The notes under the pieces: model-generated | The model's input: only the letters and a program-made list of their open reading frames with translations | The model's database searches: none | Told to the model about the DNA's origin: nothing | Translations under genes and position numbers: made by a program | Source of the DNA: Siphonobacter aquaeclarae | GTDB lineage: Bacteria; Bacteroidota; Bacteroidia; Cytophagales; Spirosomataceae | Direction: 5' to 3' | DNA length: 64,000 nucleotides | Assembly (NCBI RefSeq): GCF_900103285.1 | Contig: NZ_FNGS01000011.1 | Span: 62,001 to 126,000, forward strand | Part shown: piece after piece, positions 17,785 to 26,866 of the stretch | Layout: every line of letters starts with the position of its first letter | Position numbering within the stretch: position 1 is the first letter of the stretch

Positions 17785-17796
17785 ACACCCCTTTTT

Positions 17797-17868
17797 TCTG
17801 TGAAGTCTGTGTAGTCTGTGAGAAAAATAAAACCTCTCACAGACTACACAGACTTCACAGATTTTTTT
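17797..17868 (+). terminator. Long perfect hairpin terminator after the GMC gene
   Basis: A 26-bp perfect stem (17797-17822 with 17836-17861) with a 13-base A-rich loop is followed by seven T residues. The arms consist of GTCTGTG-like direct repeats, so they are internally repetitive. The stem is much longer than an ordinary terminator and the sequence looks like a dispersed repeat. Confidence 0.85.
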
Positions 17869-17982
17869 CGCGGGAATGGTGGCAACCGGCTGATATTAAA
17901 TTCCTACGCAATTGACTTTCCCCCATTTGTTTCCTCCGAAATTCTTCCAAACTTGGTGGTCCACAAGAAAACCACCAAGACC

Positions 17983-18390
17983 ATGTCTACCGAATCAACC
18001 GAAAGCCAATTTGACAAACTGAAGAACCAGGCCGGCGAAAAAATCGACGCCCTTAAGAATGCTGCCTCCGAAAAAATCGACAGCCTCGCCAACGAAGGCA
18101 TCGACAATCTGAAAGATCAGGCCGGAGAGAAACTGGACGCCCTCAAGGACGCGGCGGAAGAGAAATTCGATTCGCTCAAAGACGCAGCGGTAGAAAAGAT
18201 TGAAAGCCTGACCGGGCAAAAGCTCGGCTCCATCGGAGACGCGGCTGAAGATAAAATCGACGAGCTGAAAGACGCCGCCGAAGAAAAATTCGAAGACCTC
18301 AAAGACGCCGCCGGCGACGCCATCGACAAGGCCAAAGGCTTCTTCTCGAATTTGTTTAGCGGAGATGAGGGTGAGGAAGAGAAGAAATAG
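17983..18390 (+). CDS. LEA-like/apolipoprotein-like amphipathic repeat protein
   Basis: A highly charged 135-residue protein made almost entirely of 11-residue repeats of the form EKIDALKNAAS, EKLDALKDAAE, EKFDSLKDAAV and DKIDELKDAAE. It ends in an acidic GDEGEEEKK tail. It should form long amphipathic helices like group 3 LEA proteins or apolipoproteins, which stabilise proteins or membranes in stress. There is no signal peptide when the ATG at 17983 is used. An upstream GTG at 17818 would translate through the terminator hairpin and is rejected. It is monocistronic, with a terminator downstream. The function is inferred from composition only. Confidence 0.8.
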   Translation: MSTESTESQFDKLKNQAGEKIDALKNAASEKIDSLANEGIDNLKDQAGEKLDALKDAAEEKFDSLKDAAVEKIESLTGQKLGSIGDAAEDKIDELKDAAEEKFEDLKDAAGDAIDKAKGFFSNLFSGDEGEEEKK

Positions 18391-18396
18391 GTATTC

Positions 18397-18440
18397 GTTT
18401 TCAGTTTACGGTTGCGGTCCGTTAACGGCTAACTGAAAAC
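18397..18440. repeat. Inverted GTTTTCAGTT/AACTGAAAAC repeat
   Basis: Perfect 10-bp arms at 18397-18406 and 18431-18440 flank a partly self-complementary centre. Further AAAACTGAAAAC copies continue to about 18463. The same arms recur near 34708 and 46169-46242, and in diverged form at 52819-52987. Confidence 0.7.
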
Positions 18441-18463
18441 TGCAGACCGAAAACTGAAAACAG

Positions 18464-18489
18464 AAAGGGGGCTCAATAAGCCCCTTTTT
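18464..18489 (+). terminator. Intrinsic terminator after the LEA-like gene
   Basis: AAAGGGGGCT pairs with AGCCCCTTT around a CAATA loop and is followed by T residues. It sits between the convergent LEA-like and phosphodiester glycosidase genes. Confidence 0.8.
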
Positions 18490-19382
18490 CATTTTCGCCT
18501 CATCAAAAACACATTACTCACCGGTCTCTCGCCCAGGTGGTCCCAGAGTTTGTTGTCGGAGGGCATGTTGACGACGCCCTGGTCGGGCTGACCCTCGATA
18601 TACATCGTCGTCGAGCCGCCTCCGTCGAGGTTCACCGCCCGGTCGCACCCGAACTGCCGCAGCAGGTAGGCCAGTTCGTGCAGGGAAAGCCCCTGTGCCT
18701 GGGCGTTCCGGCCGTCGGCAGTCACGAGCAGCAGGTGCTTGTCTTTCGTGACACAGGCGGCGGTACGCGGGTGGCGGTTATCGTTGAATGCATTCTTCTT
18801 CAGGGGAACCTCGTGGCCGTCCCAGATCAGGAGGGGTCCGGTAACCATGACATCCGGCGCGTTGAGGCGCTGATCCCAGCCGTAAGCTATATCCGGATTC
18901 TGCTCCGGGGCCCGTTCAATCCGTACCTTGCGGCCGCGGATGGTAATGGCAGCCTGTTTGTGTTCCTGGATGGGTTTCCCCGGAACATAAAGGGTGGTAT
19001 CCAGCAGGCGACCACCGATCCGGACCAGGTCTTCCGAACCTCCGCCCTTTACGTGAAAGAAGGTACCGTTGACTGCAGCGAACGCGCCCGCCTTCCGGGC
19101 TATTTCCGACGTACGGACGAGGTGGCGGGTACTGTCCCCCGGCGTATCTGCCGAAGCAAATCCAAATCGTATCTTTCTGTTTTTCAGCTTGGTATCCAAA
19201 ACATGAATGTTCTGATTGGAGCCAAACAGCTGACCGGCACTGCAATGCGCATGTTTCCACGTGACCCCCGGCGCGATGTCCTGAAAGGTCCATTTCGTTT
19301 TGAGCAGCGCCACGGAATCGGCGGGCGCCTGACCGAAGGCCGTACCGGCCAGCAACGTGAGGAAACAGGTAAGTCGGTTCAT
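18489..19382 (-). CDS. Exported phosphodiester glycosidase family (NAGPA domain) protein
   Basis: A 297-residue secreted protein with the NAGPA domain, first known from the enzyme that uncovers mannose-6-phosphate tags. Bacterial members hydrolyse GlcNAc-1-phosphodiesters, for example in wall teichoic acids. The signal peptide is residues 1-18 (MNRLTCFLTLLAGTAFGQ). The core motifs AFAAVNGTFFH and AVNLDGGGSTTMYI are both present and intact. I chose the ATG at 19382 over an in-frame start 29 codons earlier that lacks a signal sequence. It stands alone on the minus strand. The substrate in a Gram-negative envelope is not clear. Confidence 0.87.
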   Translation of the reverse strand: MNRLTCFLTLLAGTAFGQAPADSVALLKTKWTFQDIAPGVTWKHAHCSAGQLFGSNQNIHVLDTKLKNRKIRFGFASADTPGDSTRHLVRTSEIARKAGAFAAVNGTFFHVKGGGSEDLVRIGGRLLDTTLYVPGKPIQEHKQAAITIRGRKVRIERAPEQNPDIAYGWDQRLNAPDVMVTGPLLIWDGHEVPLKKNAFNDNRHPRTAACVTKDKHLLLVTADGRNAQAQGLSLHELAYLLRQFGCDRAVNLDGGGSTTMYIEGQPDQGVVNMPSDNKLWDHLGERPVSNVFLMRRK

Positions 19383-19559
19383 GAGCGTATGTTGGCGAAA
19401 ATACAGGTACCCGGTCATTTCCCCGGTACCTGAACCGCAAAAAAACGATACCCGGCCCAGCGATACCATTTTAGCTCCCTTTTTTAAAAAAATAACACAG
19501 GATGAACTTTAATTAATGATATTTGAGTACCTCTTTACCCGTAATGGCCGTTTGAAACG

Positions 19560-20201
19560 TTGGAAACCACCGCAGCAAGGAAGAACCAGGTATTGCTTGA
19601 ACTCTGGCATCGATCGCGTGCCGGAGACAAAGCGGCCTTTTGCCAGCTGACGGAGTCGCAGCGGCCTATACTGCTTAACTACGCCGGGAATTTCACCCGG
19701 GATCGCGAGCTGGCCAAGGACGTCGTCCAGGATCTTTTTCTCGGTATCTGGGAAAGCCGGCACTCCCTTGATTTACAGGTAGTCACCATCTATTTGCTCC
19801 GCGCGCTGCGCAACCGTCTGTTGGACCACCTCCGGATCGAGAGCCGCTTCACAGATGTAGGCGAAGAGGAAGGTATTCCCGATGATTTTCTGATCGAAAA
19901 CCACCTGATTCTGACTGAAGATCAGTCGGATACGCGTACCCGTCTGCGGGAGGCCATTGCCCGCCTGCCCCGCCGGCAGCAGGAAGTACTGTTTCTGCGC
20001 TTTTACCAGGGGATGGACAATGACCGCATCGCTGAGGTAATGGAGATCAACCGGCAATCGGTCGCCAATCATCTTTACAAAGCATTGCAGGCGCTGAAGG
20101 CGGTATTTGTCCGCTATGCTTTTCTGTTGCTGCCGCTGCTCGGCACTTTTCTTCCCTTGCTGACTATCAGGCACTTTGCATTATTAAATTATTTTATTTA
20201 A
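19560..20201 (+). CDS. ECF-type RNA polymerase sigma factor
   Basis: A 213-residue sigma-70 family ECF factor. Region 2 (about residues 20-90) has GDKAAFCQL, DRELAKDVVQDLFLGIWE and a strand-opening segment. Region 4 (about 135-190) has LPRRQQEVLFLRFYQGMDNDRIAEVMEINRQSVANHLYKALQALK. The start is a TTG at 19560. No in-frame ATG lies between the upstream TAA at 19542 and region 2, so a TTG start is required. The C-terminus extends into a short hydrophobic stretch. It is followed by a FecR anti-sigma factor and an STN-containing SusC, the classic trans-envelope signalling set. Confidence 0.9.
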   Translation: METTAARKNQVLLELWHRSRAGDKAAFCQLTESQRPILLNYAGNFTRDRELAKDVVQDLFLGIWESRHSLDLQVVTIYLLRALRNRLLDHLRIESRFTDVGEEEGIPDDFLIENHLILTEDQSDTRTRLREAIARLPRRQQEVLFLRFYQGMDNDRIAEVMEINRQSVANHLYKALQALKAVFVRYAFLLLPLLGTFLPLLTIRHFALLNYFI

Positions 20202-20286
20202 ATTTTTTCTCAGAAAAAGAGTATTTCTTTCTCTTCGCTTCGTCCTTGCTTCGGATTTATCCTAAACCCTTCATCCGAAACAAGAT

Positions 20287-21360
20287 ATGTTCCGAGACAT
20301 ATCCCCTGAGCAACTTGCCGCCGACGAGTCCTTCCGCCGGTGGGTATTGGAAAATAACCCGCAGGACGCGCTGTACTGGACCGGCTGGCTCAATCGCTAT
20401 CCCGACCAGACGGATGCTCTTAACCAGGCACGTCGGCTCCTGCTGGCAATGCATGATACCTTTGAACAAACCACGCCGGAAGAACTGCGGGAAGAGGCCG
20501 ACCGGTTTGCGGCGCTTCTGGACGTACATCCGCCGGTCCGCCGTATGCAGCCCTGGAAATGGGCGGCGGCCGCATCGGTCGTACTGCTGACAGGTCTGGG
20601 TGCATACTGGTATACCCGGCAGGAAGCAGCGCCCGCAGTGATATCCTACCGTCAGTTGCTCGAGCAAACACCTGATCCGATGGTGGAGAAAGCCAATACT
20701 ACGCCTAAACCCTTACTGGTGATGCTTTCAGACGGAAGTTCGGTTATTCTCCAGCCGGAAAGCCGGATCAGCTATCCGCGGAAGTTCCGATCTGACAAGC
20801 GGGAGATTTTCCTCTCTGGTGAGGCCTTCTTCGAAATCGCGAAAGATCCCGCTCACCCCTTCTTCGTGTATGCCAATAACCTGGTGACGCGGGTCGTGGG
20901 AACGAGCTTTACGATCCGGGCTTTCGAGCAGGACAAGGATGTAAAAGTAATTGTGAAAACCGGACGCGTGTCCGTGTTTGCACGGGCGGAAGAAAAAGCC
21001 CGTGCGGTCAGTACTGCTCCCGGCGGCCTGATCCTAATTCCGAACCAGCAGGTGGTGTTTAACAAGGAAAACAGCCGGATGGTCCGCTCGCTGATCCAGC
21101 TGCCGGCTTTTGTGGAAATACCGCAGCAGGCTGATTTTCATTTCCGGCGGACGCCGGTCGCCGATGTGTTTACGACCCTGGAAAAAGCTTATGGAATCCG
21201 GATTGTTTATGACAGGGAAGTACTGCGCCGCTGTTTTCTGACGGCCAACCTGAGCGACGAACCGCTGCTGGAAAAGCTGAACCTGATCTGCCAGACCATC
21301 GATGCCCGATACGAACAACTGGACGGTGAAATCCTGATCACCGGGCCCGGATGTCAATAA
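20287..21360 (+). CDS. FecR family anti-sigma factor
   Basis: A 357-residue inner-membrane anti-sigma factor. The N-terminal cytoplasmic part (DESFRRWVLENNPQDALYW) binds the sigma factor. A single transmembrane helix lies at about 91-108. The periplasmic FecR domain contains VMLSDGSSVILQPESRISYP, REIFLSGEAFFEIAKDP and FVYANNLVTRVVGTSFTIRAF, followed by the DUF4974-type C-terminal domain with DVFTTLEKAYGIRIVYD. It receives the signal from the STN domain of the downstream SusC and controls the upstream ECF sigma factor. The ATG at 20287 is the only start ahead of the conserved region. Confidence 0.95.
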   Translation: MFRDISPEQLAADESFRRWVLENNPQDALYWTGWLNRYPDQTDALNQARRLLLAMHDTFEQTTPEELREEADRFAALLDVHPPVRRMQPWKWAAAASVVLLTGLGAYWYTRQEAAPAVISYRQLLEQTPDPMVEKANTTPKPLLVMLSDGSSVILQPESRISYPRKFRSDKREIFLSGEAFFEIAKDPAHPFFVYANNLVTRVVGTSFTIRAFEQDKDVKVIVKTGRVSVFARAEEKARAVSTAPGGLILIPNQQVVFNKENSRMVRSLIQLPAFVEIPQQADFHFRRTPVADVFTTLEKAYGIRIVYDREVLRRCFLTANLSDEPLLEKLNLICQTIDARYEQLDGEILITGPGCQ

Positions 21361-21478
21361 TCTTATTCTGCTTACCTCTGAATCTATTTCCGTTTCACTG
21401 CCATTCTCAGGAATGGCCTCACCCTAATGAATACTGCATGACCAAAGGCCCTACATCATTCTTCCATCCGGAAAAGTA

Positions 21479-21509
21479 AAGTCGATGGTGCCGCGAACAC
21501 CATCGACTT
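21479..21509 (+). terminator. Hairpin in the fecR-susC gap
   Basis: A 12-bp perfect stem (21479-21490 with 21498-21509) with a 7-base CCGCGAA loop has no immediate T run. It may be a weak terminator or leader structure separating the regulators from the susC gene. Confidence 0.5.
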
Positions 21510-21603
21510 GAAAATCATCCCCTTTTTCCTTTCGAGCGTGTCCGAAAAACGGATACAGGGAATCTTTTTGCCGAATCGAAAAACCGACAAAACACTCTAA
21601 ACT

Positions 21604-24600
21604 ATGAAAAAAAATGACGCAGTTTCACAAACTGTTTTAAAAATTATGAGGCTGAGCCTATATCAGGTCTTTTTGTCATGCACGCTGGCGGCAGTTGCAC
21701 AGGCACACGGGCTGAAAGCTCAGGACGTCCTTTCCCGGAAAGTTTCCGTAGAGGTGACGAGCCTTCCGGCGGAGCAGGCCCTGGAGCGCCTGGAGAAGCT
21801 TTCCGACGTAAAGTTCCTGTACAACTATCAGATTTTCGACGATAACGTCAAGACGTCCCTTCACTTTACCAACGAGTCGCTCGCTACTATTCTCGACGCG
21901 CTCCTGAAGCCATATCAGGTGAAATACAAGGTGTCGGGAAAGAAGATCATCCTCAAGCGCGATAGCCCGAAGGCGCCGGAGCTGCTGACCGACGCCACGG
22001 GCGCGGTGACGCGTTCGGAAGTAGTGCGTCCGCTGTTTATCCTGACCGGGGAAATAGTCGATGAAAAGGGCGTCGGTCTCCCCGGCGTCAATATCCGGCT
22101 TAAAAACAGCCCGACAACCGGCACTACCTCCCAAAACGACGGACGTTTCCGCATCACCCTTCCCGATGAACCGGCCGTGCTGGTATTCTCTTCGGTCGGA
22201 TACGTGACACAGGAACTGGCCGTGAATCCCTCACAGACGACGATCCGGGTTATGCTGTCGTCGGACGTGAAAGCGCTGGGAGAAGTAGTCGTAGTCGGAT
22301 ATGGTACCCAGAAACGCTCCGACCTGACCGGCGCGGTGTCGTCCGTCAGCGCGGATGCGGTGAAGAACCTGCCGGTACGAAGCGTAAACGAAGCATTGCA
22401 GGGCCGCGCGGCCGGGGTACAGGTAACCCGGAACGACGGTTCGCCGGGCGCCAGCTCGGATATTGTGATCCGGGGCGTCGGGTCGATCGGGGGTATGTCG
22501 CCGCTTTATATCGTCGACGGCATCCGGATGGGCACCGGCAATAACTTCAACCTTCAGGACGTCGAATCCATCGAAATCCTGAAAGACGCCAGCGCCGCCG
22601 CCATCTATGGCGCGCAGGCTGCCGGCGGGGTCGTCCTCGTGACTACCAAACGTGGAACCAACCTCGACAAGCTCTCGATCAATTTCAATTCGTACTATGG
22701 CGTCCGGCAGCCACGTAACCTGTACAAACTGCTCGACACGCCGAACTACATCAAAGCCAAGCAGGCCTCCGGCGTAAACACGGGCGGCTGGGGCGACCCG
22801 AATACCCTGCCCAATACCGACTGGGTGGATCAGGTATACACCAATGGCCGGGAACAGAGCTACTCCCTCTCCCTCTCCGGCGCTACCGCCAAAACGAACT
22901 ACTACATTTCGGCCAACTACCAGCGCGAAGACGGAACGATCATCGACAACTGGTTTGACCGCATGGGCCTCCGCTCCAACGCCGACTACAAGATCAACAA
23001 GCGTCTGAAGATCGGGGAAACCCTCTACGCCTGGAAGACCGGCAATAACCCGGTGCAGACGAGTACCTTCCCCTTCCGGTCGGCCCCGCTGGTGCCGGTA
23101 TACGATCCGAGCAACCCGTACGGCGGCTGGGCAAAAACGGGGACGTTTTTCGGCGGACCGAACCTCGTGGGCAACGAGTACGTCAACCACGCGAAAAACG
23201 AAACGTATGCCCTGGAAGGTAATGTCTATGCCGACTGGGAGATCATCAACGGCCTGAACTTCCGGACAACGTTCGGCGCTTCCGTCTTCAACGTCAAGAA
23301 CTACAAGTTTACCGAAGCGTATGACTTCGGTACGGTGAAGAATACCATCGCCTTTCTCGGCCGGGATATCAACAACCAGCGGAACCTGACGGCCAACTTC
23401 GTACTGACGTACGGGAAGACCATCGGCAAGCATGACTTTAAGGTCATGGCGGGTTATGAAGCGTACCAATCGGACCTCAGCTCCCTCCACGGAGAAGCGC
23501 AGGGTTTTCAGGTTGTGACCTATAACCTTGCCATGACCACCAACCCGAGTACCTACAAGGCCAGCGGCGGTGAATTCCCGCAGACGCGCCTGCTCTCCCA
23601 GTTCGGGCGGATCAATTATACCTTTGATAACAAGTACCTGTTTACGGCCAACGTCCGCCGTGACGGTTCCGACCGCTTTGGCCCGACGAACAAATGGGGC
23701 GTGTTTCCGTCCTTCTCCGTCGGCTGGAAACTCAGCGAGGAAGCCTTCATCCGGGATAACCTGAGCTATGTTTCCAACCTGAAAATCCGCGCCAGCTACG
23801 GGAAACTCGGCAGTACGAGCAACATTCCGCAGTATACCTATCAGGCGTCCTACGGCGGTAACGGCGGTACCAATATCCTCGGTTTGCCGGATGGCTCCCG
23901 GTCGAAAGGCTATGCCCTCACTGCACAGCTGACCAACCAGAATATCAAGTGGGAGCAGGTCAATCAGGCCGATATCGGGCTTGATCTCGGGCTGTTCAAC
24001 AACCGCCTGAACTTCACCGCCGACTGGTACAGCCGCCAGACGCAGGACATGATTTACCAGGTCCCGGTGCCGCTGTCGGCCGGGTTCTCAAACTCCAGCG
24101 TCTATACCAACATCGGGCAGATGAGTAACAAGGGGCTCGAACTGGCTATTGACTACCGGGGTAAAAAAGGCGACTTCACCTATTCCGTCAGCGCCAACGC
24201 CGCCTTCAACCGCAACCTCGTCAAGCAGCTCAGCGGCACCAATAACAACCCGATCAACGACGGCGCCGCCGGAGACTACCTCGAAAGTACCGTCGCCCGT
24301 ACCCAGGCCGGCCTCCCGATGAGCCAGTTTTACGGATACATCGTGGATGGTCTCTTCAAAAACGACGCGGAAGTCGCCGCGCTGAACAAAACCGCGCAGG
24401 AAAAAGCCGGATCTTCTTCCGTCTTCTACCAGGCCGCGGGTACCGGCGCCGGGGATTTGCGCTTCCGGGATACGAACGGCGACGGCCGTATCACGATCGA
24501 CGACAAAACGTTCATCGGTAATCCCTGGCCGAAGGTCACCTACGGCCTCACGCTGAACCTGGCCTGGAAAGGCATCGAGCTTTCGGCGCTGTTTCAGGGA

Positions 24601-25059
24601 ATTGCCGGGGTGGATGTCTTCAACGGCAACAAATACTATACACAGTTTTTTGTCGGAGACTATAACACGACGAACGACATTTTCAAAACGTCCTTCTTCA
24701 ATGGCGGCGGGCTGACGGACCGCCCGCGTGTGGGCTTTACCGATGCTTCGGGCAACTATGTCCGGGATCCGAACTCGAACTACACCCGGATTTCAAGCTT
24801 CGTCGTCGAAAACGGTTCCTTCCTCAAACTCCGGAACCTGCAGATCGGCTATAACCTGCCGGCCCACCTGATGAAGAGCTGGAAAATGTCCGGTCTCCGG
24901 GTATACGTCCAGGGACAAAACCTGATGACCCTCACCGGGTATTCCGGGCTTGATCCGGAAGTACTCGGCCGGAACGGTACCACCGGACGCGGCGTCGATA
25001 CGATTTACTCGTACCCGCGTACCAGCCTGATTTCCATGGGACTCGACGTAAGCTTCTGA
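21604..25059 (+). CDS. SusC/RagA TonB-dependent transporter with N-terminal STN signalling domain
   Basis: An outer-membrane transporter-transducer of 1151 residues. After the signal region (ending near AQAHGLKAQ), a secretin/TonB N-terminal STN domain (about 45-120) contains VEVTSLPAEQALERLEKLSD and VKFLYNYQIFDD. A carboxypeptidase-regulatory-like domain (about 150-220) follows, then the signature GEVVVVGYGTQKRSDLTG. The plug has LKDASAAAIYGAQAAGGV, and a long barrel completes the protein. The STN domain contacts the FecR protein encoded upstream. It is followed after 21 bases by its SusD partner. The substrate is unknown; downstream enzymes suggest a glucose- or uronate-related sugar. Confidence 0.96.
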   Translation: MKKNDAVSQTVLKIMRLSLYQVFLSCTLAAVAQAHGLKAQDVLSRKVSVEVTSLPAEQALERLEKLSDVKFLYNYQIFDDNVKTSLHFTNESLATILDALLKPYQVKYKVSGKKIILKRDSPKAPELLTDATGAVTRSEVVRPLFILTGEIVDEKGVGLPGVNIRLKNSPTTGTTSQNDGRFRITLPDEPAVLVFSSVGYVTQELAVNPSQTTIRVMLSSDVKALGEVVVVGYGTQKRSDLTGAVSSVSADAVKNLPVRSVNEALQGRAAGVQVTRNDGSPGASSDIVIRGVGSIGGMSPLYIVDGIRMGTGNNFNLQDVESIEILKDASAAAIYGAQAAGGVVLVTTKRGTNLDKLSINFNSYYGVRQPRNLYKLLDTPNYIKAKQASGVNTGGWGDPNTLPNTDWVDQVYTNGREQSYSLSLSGATAKTNYYISANYQREDGTIIDNWFDRMGLRSNADYKINKRLKIGETLYAWKTGNNPVQTSTFPFRSAPLVPVYDPSNPYGGWAKTGTFFGGPNLVGNEYVNHAKNETYALEGNVYADWEIINGLNFRTTFGASVFNVKNYKFTEAYDFGTVKNTIAFLGRDINNQRNLTANFVLTYGKTIGKHDFKVMAGYEAYQSDLSSLHGEAQGFQVVTYNLAMTTNPSTYKASGGEFPQTRLLSQFGRINYTFDNKYLFTANVRRDGSDRFGPTNKWGVFPSFSVGWKLSEEAFIRDNLSYVSNLKIRASYGKLGSTSNIPQYTYQASYGGNGGTNILGLPDGSRSKGYALTAQLTNQNIKWEQVNQADIGLDLGLFNNRLNFTADWYSRQTQDMIYQVPVPLSAGFSNSSVYTNIGQMSNKGLELAIDYRGKKGDFTYSVSANAAFNRNLVKQLSGTNNNPINDGAAGDYLESTVARTQAGLPMSQFYGYIVDGLFKNDAEVAALNKTAQEKAGSSSVFYQAAGTGAGDLRFRDTNGDGRITIDDKTFIGNPWPKVTYGLTLNLAWKGIELSALFQGIAGVDVFNGNKYYTQFFVGDYNTTNDIFKTSFFNGGGLTDRPRVGFTDASGNYVRDPNSNYTRISSFVVENGSFLKLRNLQIGYNLPAHLMKSWKMSGLRVYVQGQNLMTLTGYSGLDPEVLGRNGTTGRGVDTIYSYPRTSLISMGLDVSF

Positions 25060-25080
25060 TCCAAGAAACCGACATTTACT

Positions 25081-26811
25081 ATGAAACTGATTATCCGACT
25101 TTCTCTGTTCCTTGCCCTTCTGACCGGACTGGGATCCTGCAAGGAAGATTTTGTTTCGGTCGACAACCCCGGAGCGCTGTCGCCCGCCAACTATCCCAAT
25201 TCTGTTACCGACCTCGAACAATTGTTGACAGGTCTGTACGCCACGATGGACGCGCCCGGACTTTTCGGCCACGACATGCTTGGCAAAAACACCTACCTCT
25301 GGGATCATACCACCGACCTCAGCTGGCAGGGTACGCCGACGTGGATACAGCTCGCGCAGAATAACTCCCAGCCCAACGACAGCTTCCTCGCCGAAACCTG
25401 GCGGGATCTGTACCGGGGCGTGCAGCGCAGCAATACCCTCCTGACGGCGATTGAAGCCTACCGAAAAAAAGCGCCTCAGGATCAGGCAGCTATCGACCTT
25501 ATCAAAGGGCAGGCGCTCTTTCTGCGGGCGTGGTACTATTTCTACCTCGTGAGCCTGTGGGGCGAAGGGTTTATCGTCAACGGGCAGGGCGGTGACAAGA
25601 TGGGCGTCGCCCTCATCACCGAAACCTCCAACAGCCTGGATCAGACCCAGGTAGCCCGCGGAACCGTCCGCGAAGGCTGGGACCTGATCCTCAAAGACCT
25701 GAAAGGCGCCGAATCCCTCCTGGCGGGCAAAACGTGGACCGCCGCCACCGAAAAACACAAGGTGAGCATCTGGGCCGTGAAAGGCTTTCTCGGGAAAGTG
25801 TATGCGTTCACGCAGGACTGGACGAACGCCAAGACGTACCTCGGGGACGTTGTGACCAACAGCGGGAAATCCCTGGTTTCGTTCGACGTATTCAAGACGA
25901 TGTTCAACGGGAAGAACGAATTCAATTCCGAATCCCTGTTTGAGCTCAACATGAACGTCGACCTGACCGCCCGCGGCAATACAGAGCAGTCCATGGGATC
26001 GAGCATCGGGATGGTCATTGCGCCGACGTACGTGGCGGACAACGGCGGGCAGGCGCCTTCTGCCTGGTCGAACGTATTCCCGCATACGAAGAATATTGCC
26101 CGTTTCGGGTTCAACGAGGGGCATTATTTCAAGGCCGGTACGACGTCGGCCAACGCCGCCAATGTCGACATGGCCTACGTCACCCGGTCTGTCGCCGCGA
26201 AAAAGAACAAGACCGTAGATCCCCGCCTGTGGGTAGGTTGCCTACAGCCGTATGTTGATTCGATGATTGTCAGCGGCCAGAAAAAAGCCATTTCCCACTA
26301 CCTGGATATCAGCGAACTGGATATGGAAGCGTGGAGCTTCCGGAAGTACGTCAACCTTGACGGAACGGAAGGGGAAGTCAACATGGCCAACGGTTCCAAT
26401 TTCCTCTGGCTCCGCCTCGCCGATGTATACCTGCTCTACGCCGAAACGCTGACGCATACCGGAGACAACGCCGGCGCGCTGGAGTATGTCAATAAAGTCA
26501 AGCGGCGTGCGTACGGGTATCCTGTCGGGACGGCCTCGCCGGTCGACTACAAGAGCCTGAGCGATGCCACGATGGCGACCGACGCCGTCCTCAAAAACGA
26601 CCCGCTCAAATACGAACGATGGGCCGAGCTATTCGGGGAAGGACACTGGTGGTTTGATGTTTGCCGATGGAAAATCGGGGACAAGGAAGCCGCCTATTAC
26701 CAGCGGATCCGCGGAGGTACCATTCAGTTTGACGCGACGGACTATGCGCAGCCCATTCCGATCAATGAGCTGACATCCAACGTAAAAATGAAACAAAACC
26801 CCGGCTACTAA
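25081..26811 (+). CDS. SusD/RagB family outer-membrane lipoprotein (sigma/FecR locus)
   Basis: A 576-residue surface lipoprotein partner of the STN-type SusC. The signal peptide ends LGSC, so Cys20 is lipidated. Typical SusD features are IKGQALFLRAWYYFYLVSLWGEG, the helical repeats, FLWLRLADVYLLYAETLTHTGDNAGALEYVNKVKRRAYG, and an NPGY C-terminus. It starts 21 bases after the susC stop. A strong hairpin follows its own stop within 11 bases, before the mutarotase-like gene. Confidence 0.95.
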   Translation: MKLIIRLSLFLALLTGLGSCKEDFVSVDNPGALSPANYPNSVTDLEQLLTGLYATMDAPGLFGHDMLGKNTYLWDHTTDLSWQGTPTWIQLAQNNSQPNDSFLAETWRDLYRGVQRSNTLLTAIEAYRKKAPQDQAAIDLIKGQALFLRAWYYFYLVSLWGEGFIVNGQGGDKMGVALITETSNSLDQTQVARGTVREGWDLILKDLKGAESLLAGKTWTAATEKHKVSIWAVKGFLGKVYAFTQDWTNAKTYLGDVVTNSGKSLVSFDVFKTMFNGKNEFNSESLFELNMNVDLTARGNTEQSMGSSIGMVIAPTYVADNGGQAPSAWSNVFPHTKNIARFGFNEGHYFKAGTTSANAANVDMAYVTRSVAAKKNKTVDPRLWVGCLQPYVDSMIVSGQKKAISHYLDISELDMEAWSFRKYVNLDGTEGEVNMANGSNFLWLRLADVYLLYAETLTHTGDNAGALEYVNKVKRRAYGYPVGTASPVDYKSLSDATMATDAVLKNDPLKYERWAELFGEGHWWFDVCRWKIGDKEAAYYQRIRGGTIQFDATDYAQPIPINELTSNVKMKQNPGY

Positions 26812-26821
26812 TTCCGCCTGA

Positions 26822-26849
26822 CCGGAGCCGGGCACATACCCGGCTCCGG
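26822..26849 (+). terminator. Strong hairpin after the second susD
   Basis: A perfect 11-bp GC-rich stem (26822-26832 with 26839-26849) with a CACATA loop is followed by ATTTTCC. It lies only 17 bases before the next ATG, so it probably attenuates or stabilises rather than fully terminates the operon. Confidence 0.7.
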
Positions 26850-26866
26850 ATTTTCCGACAACCGCT

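Noticed and set aside
17818-17982. GTG-started 55-codon extension of the LEA-like protein
   Set aside because: It would translate the terminator hairpin and has no conserved features; the ATG at 17983 begins the repeat pattern.
22231-23490. 419-codon minus-strand frame inside the second SusC gene
   Set aside because: Antisense to a complete TonB-dependent transporter; long frames of this type are common in biased codon usage.
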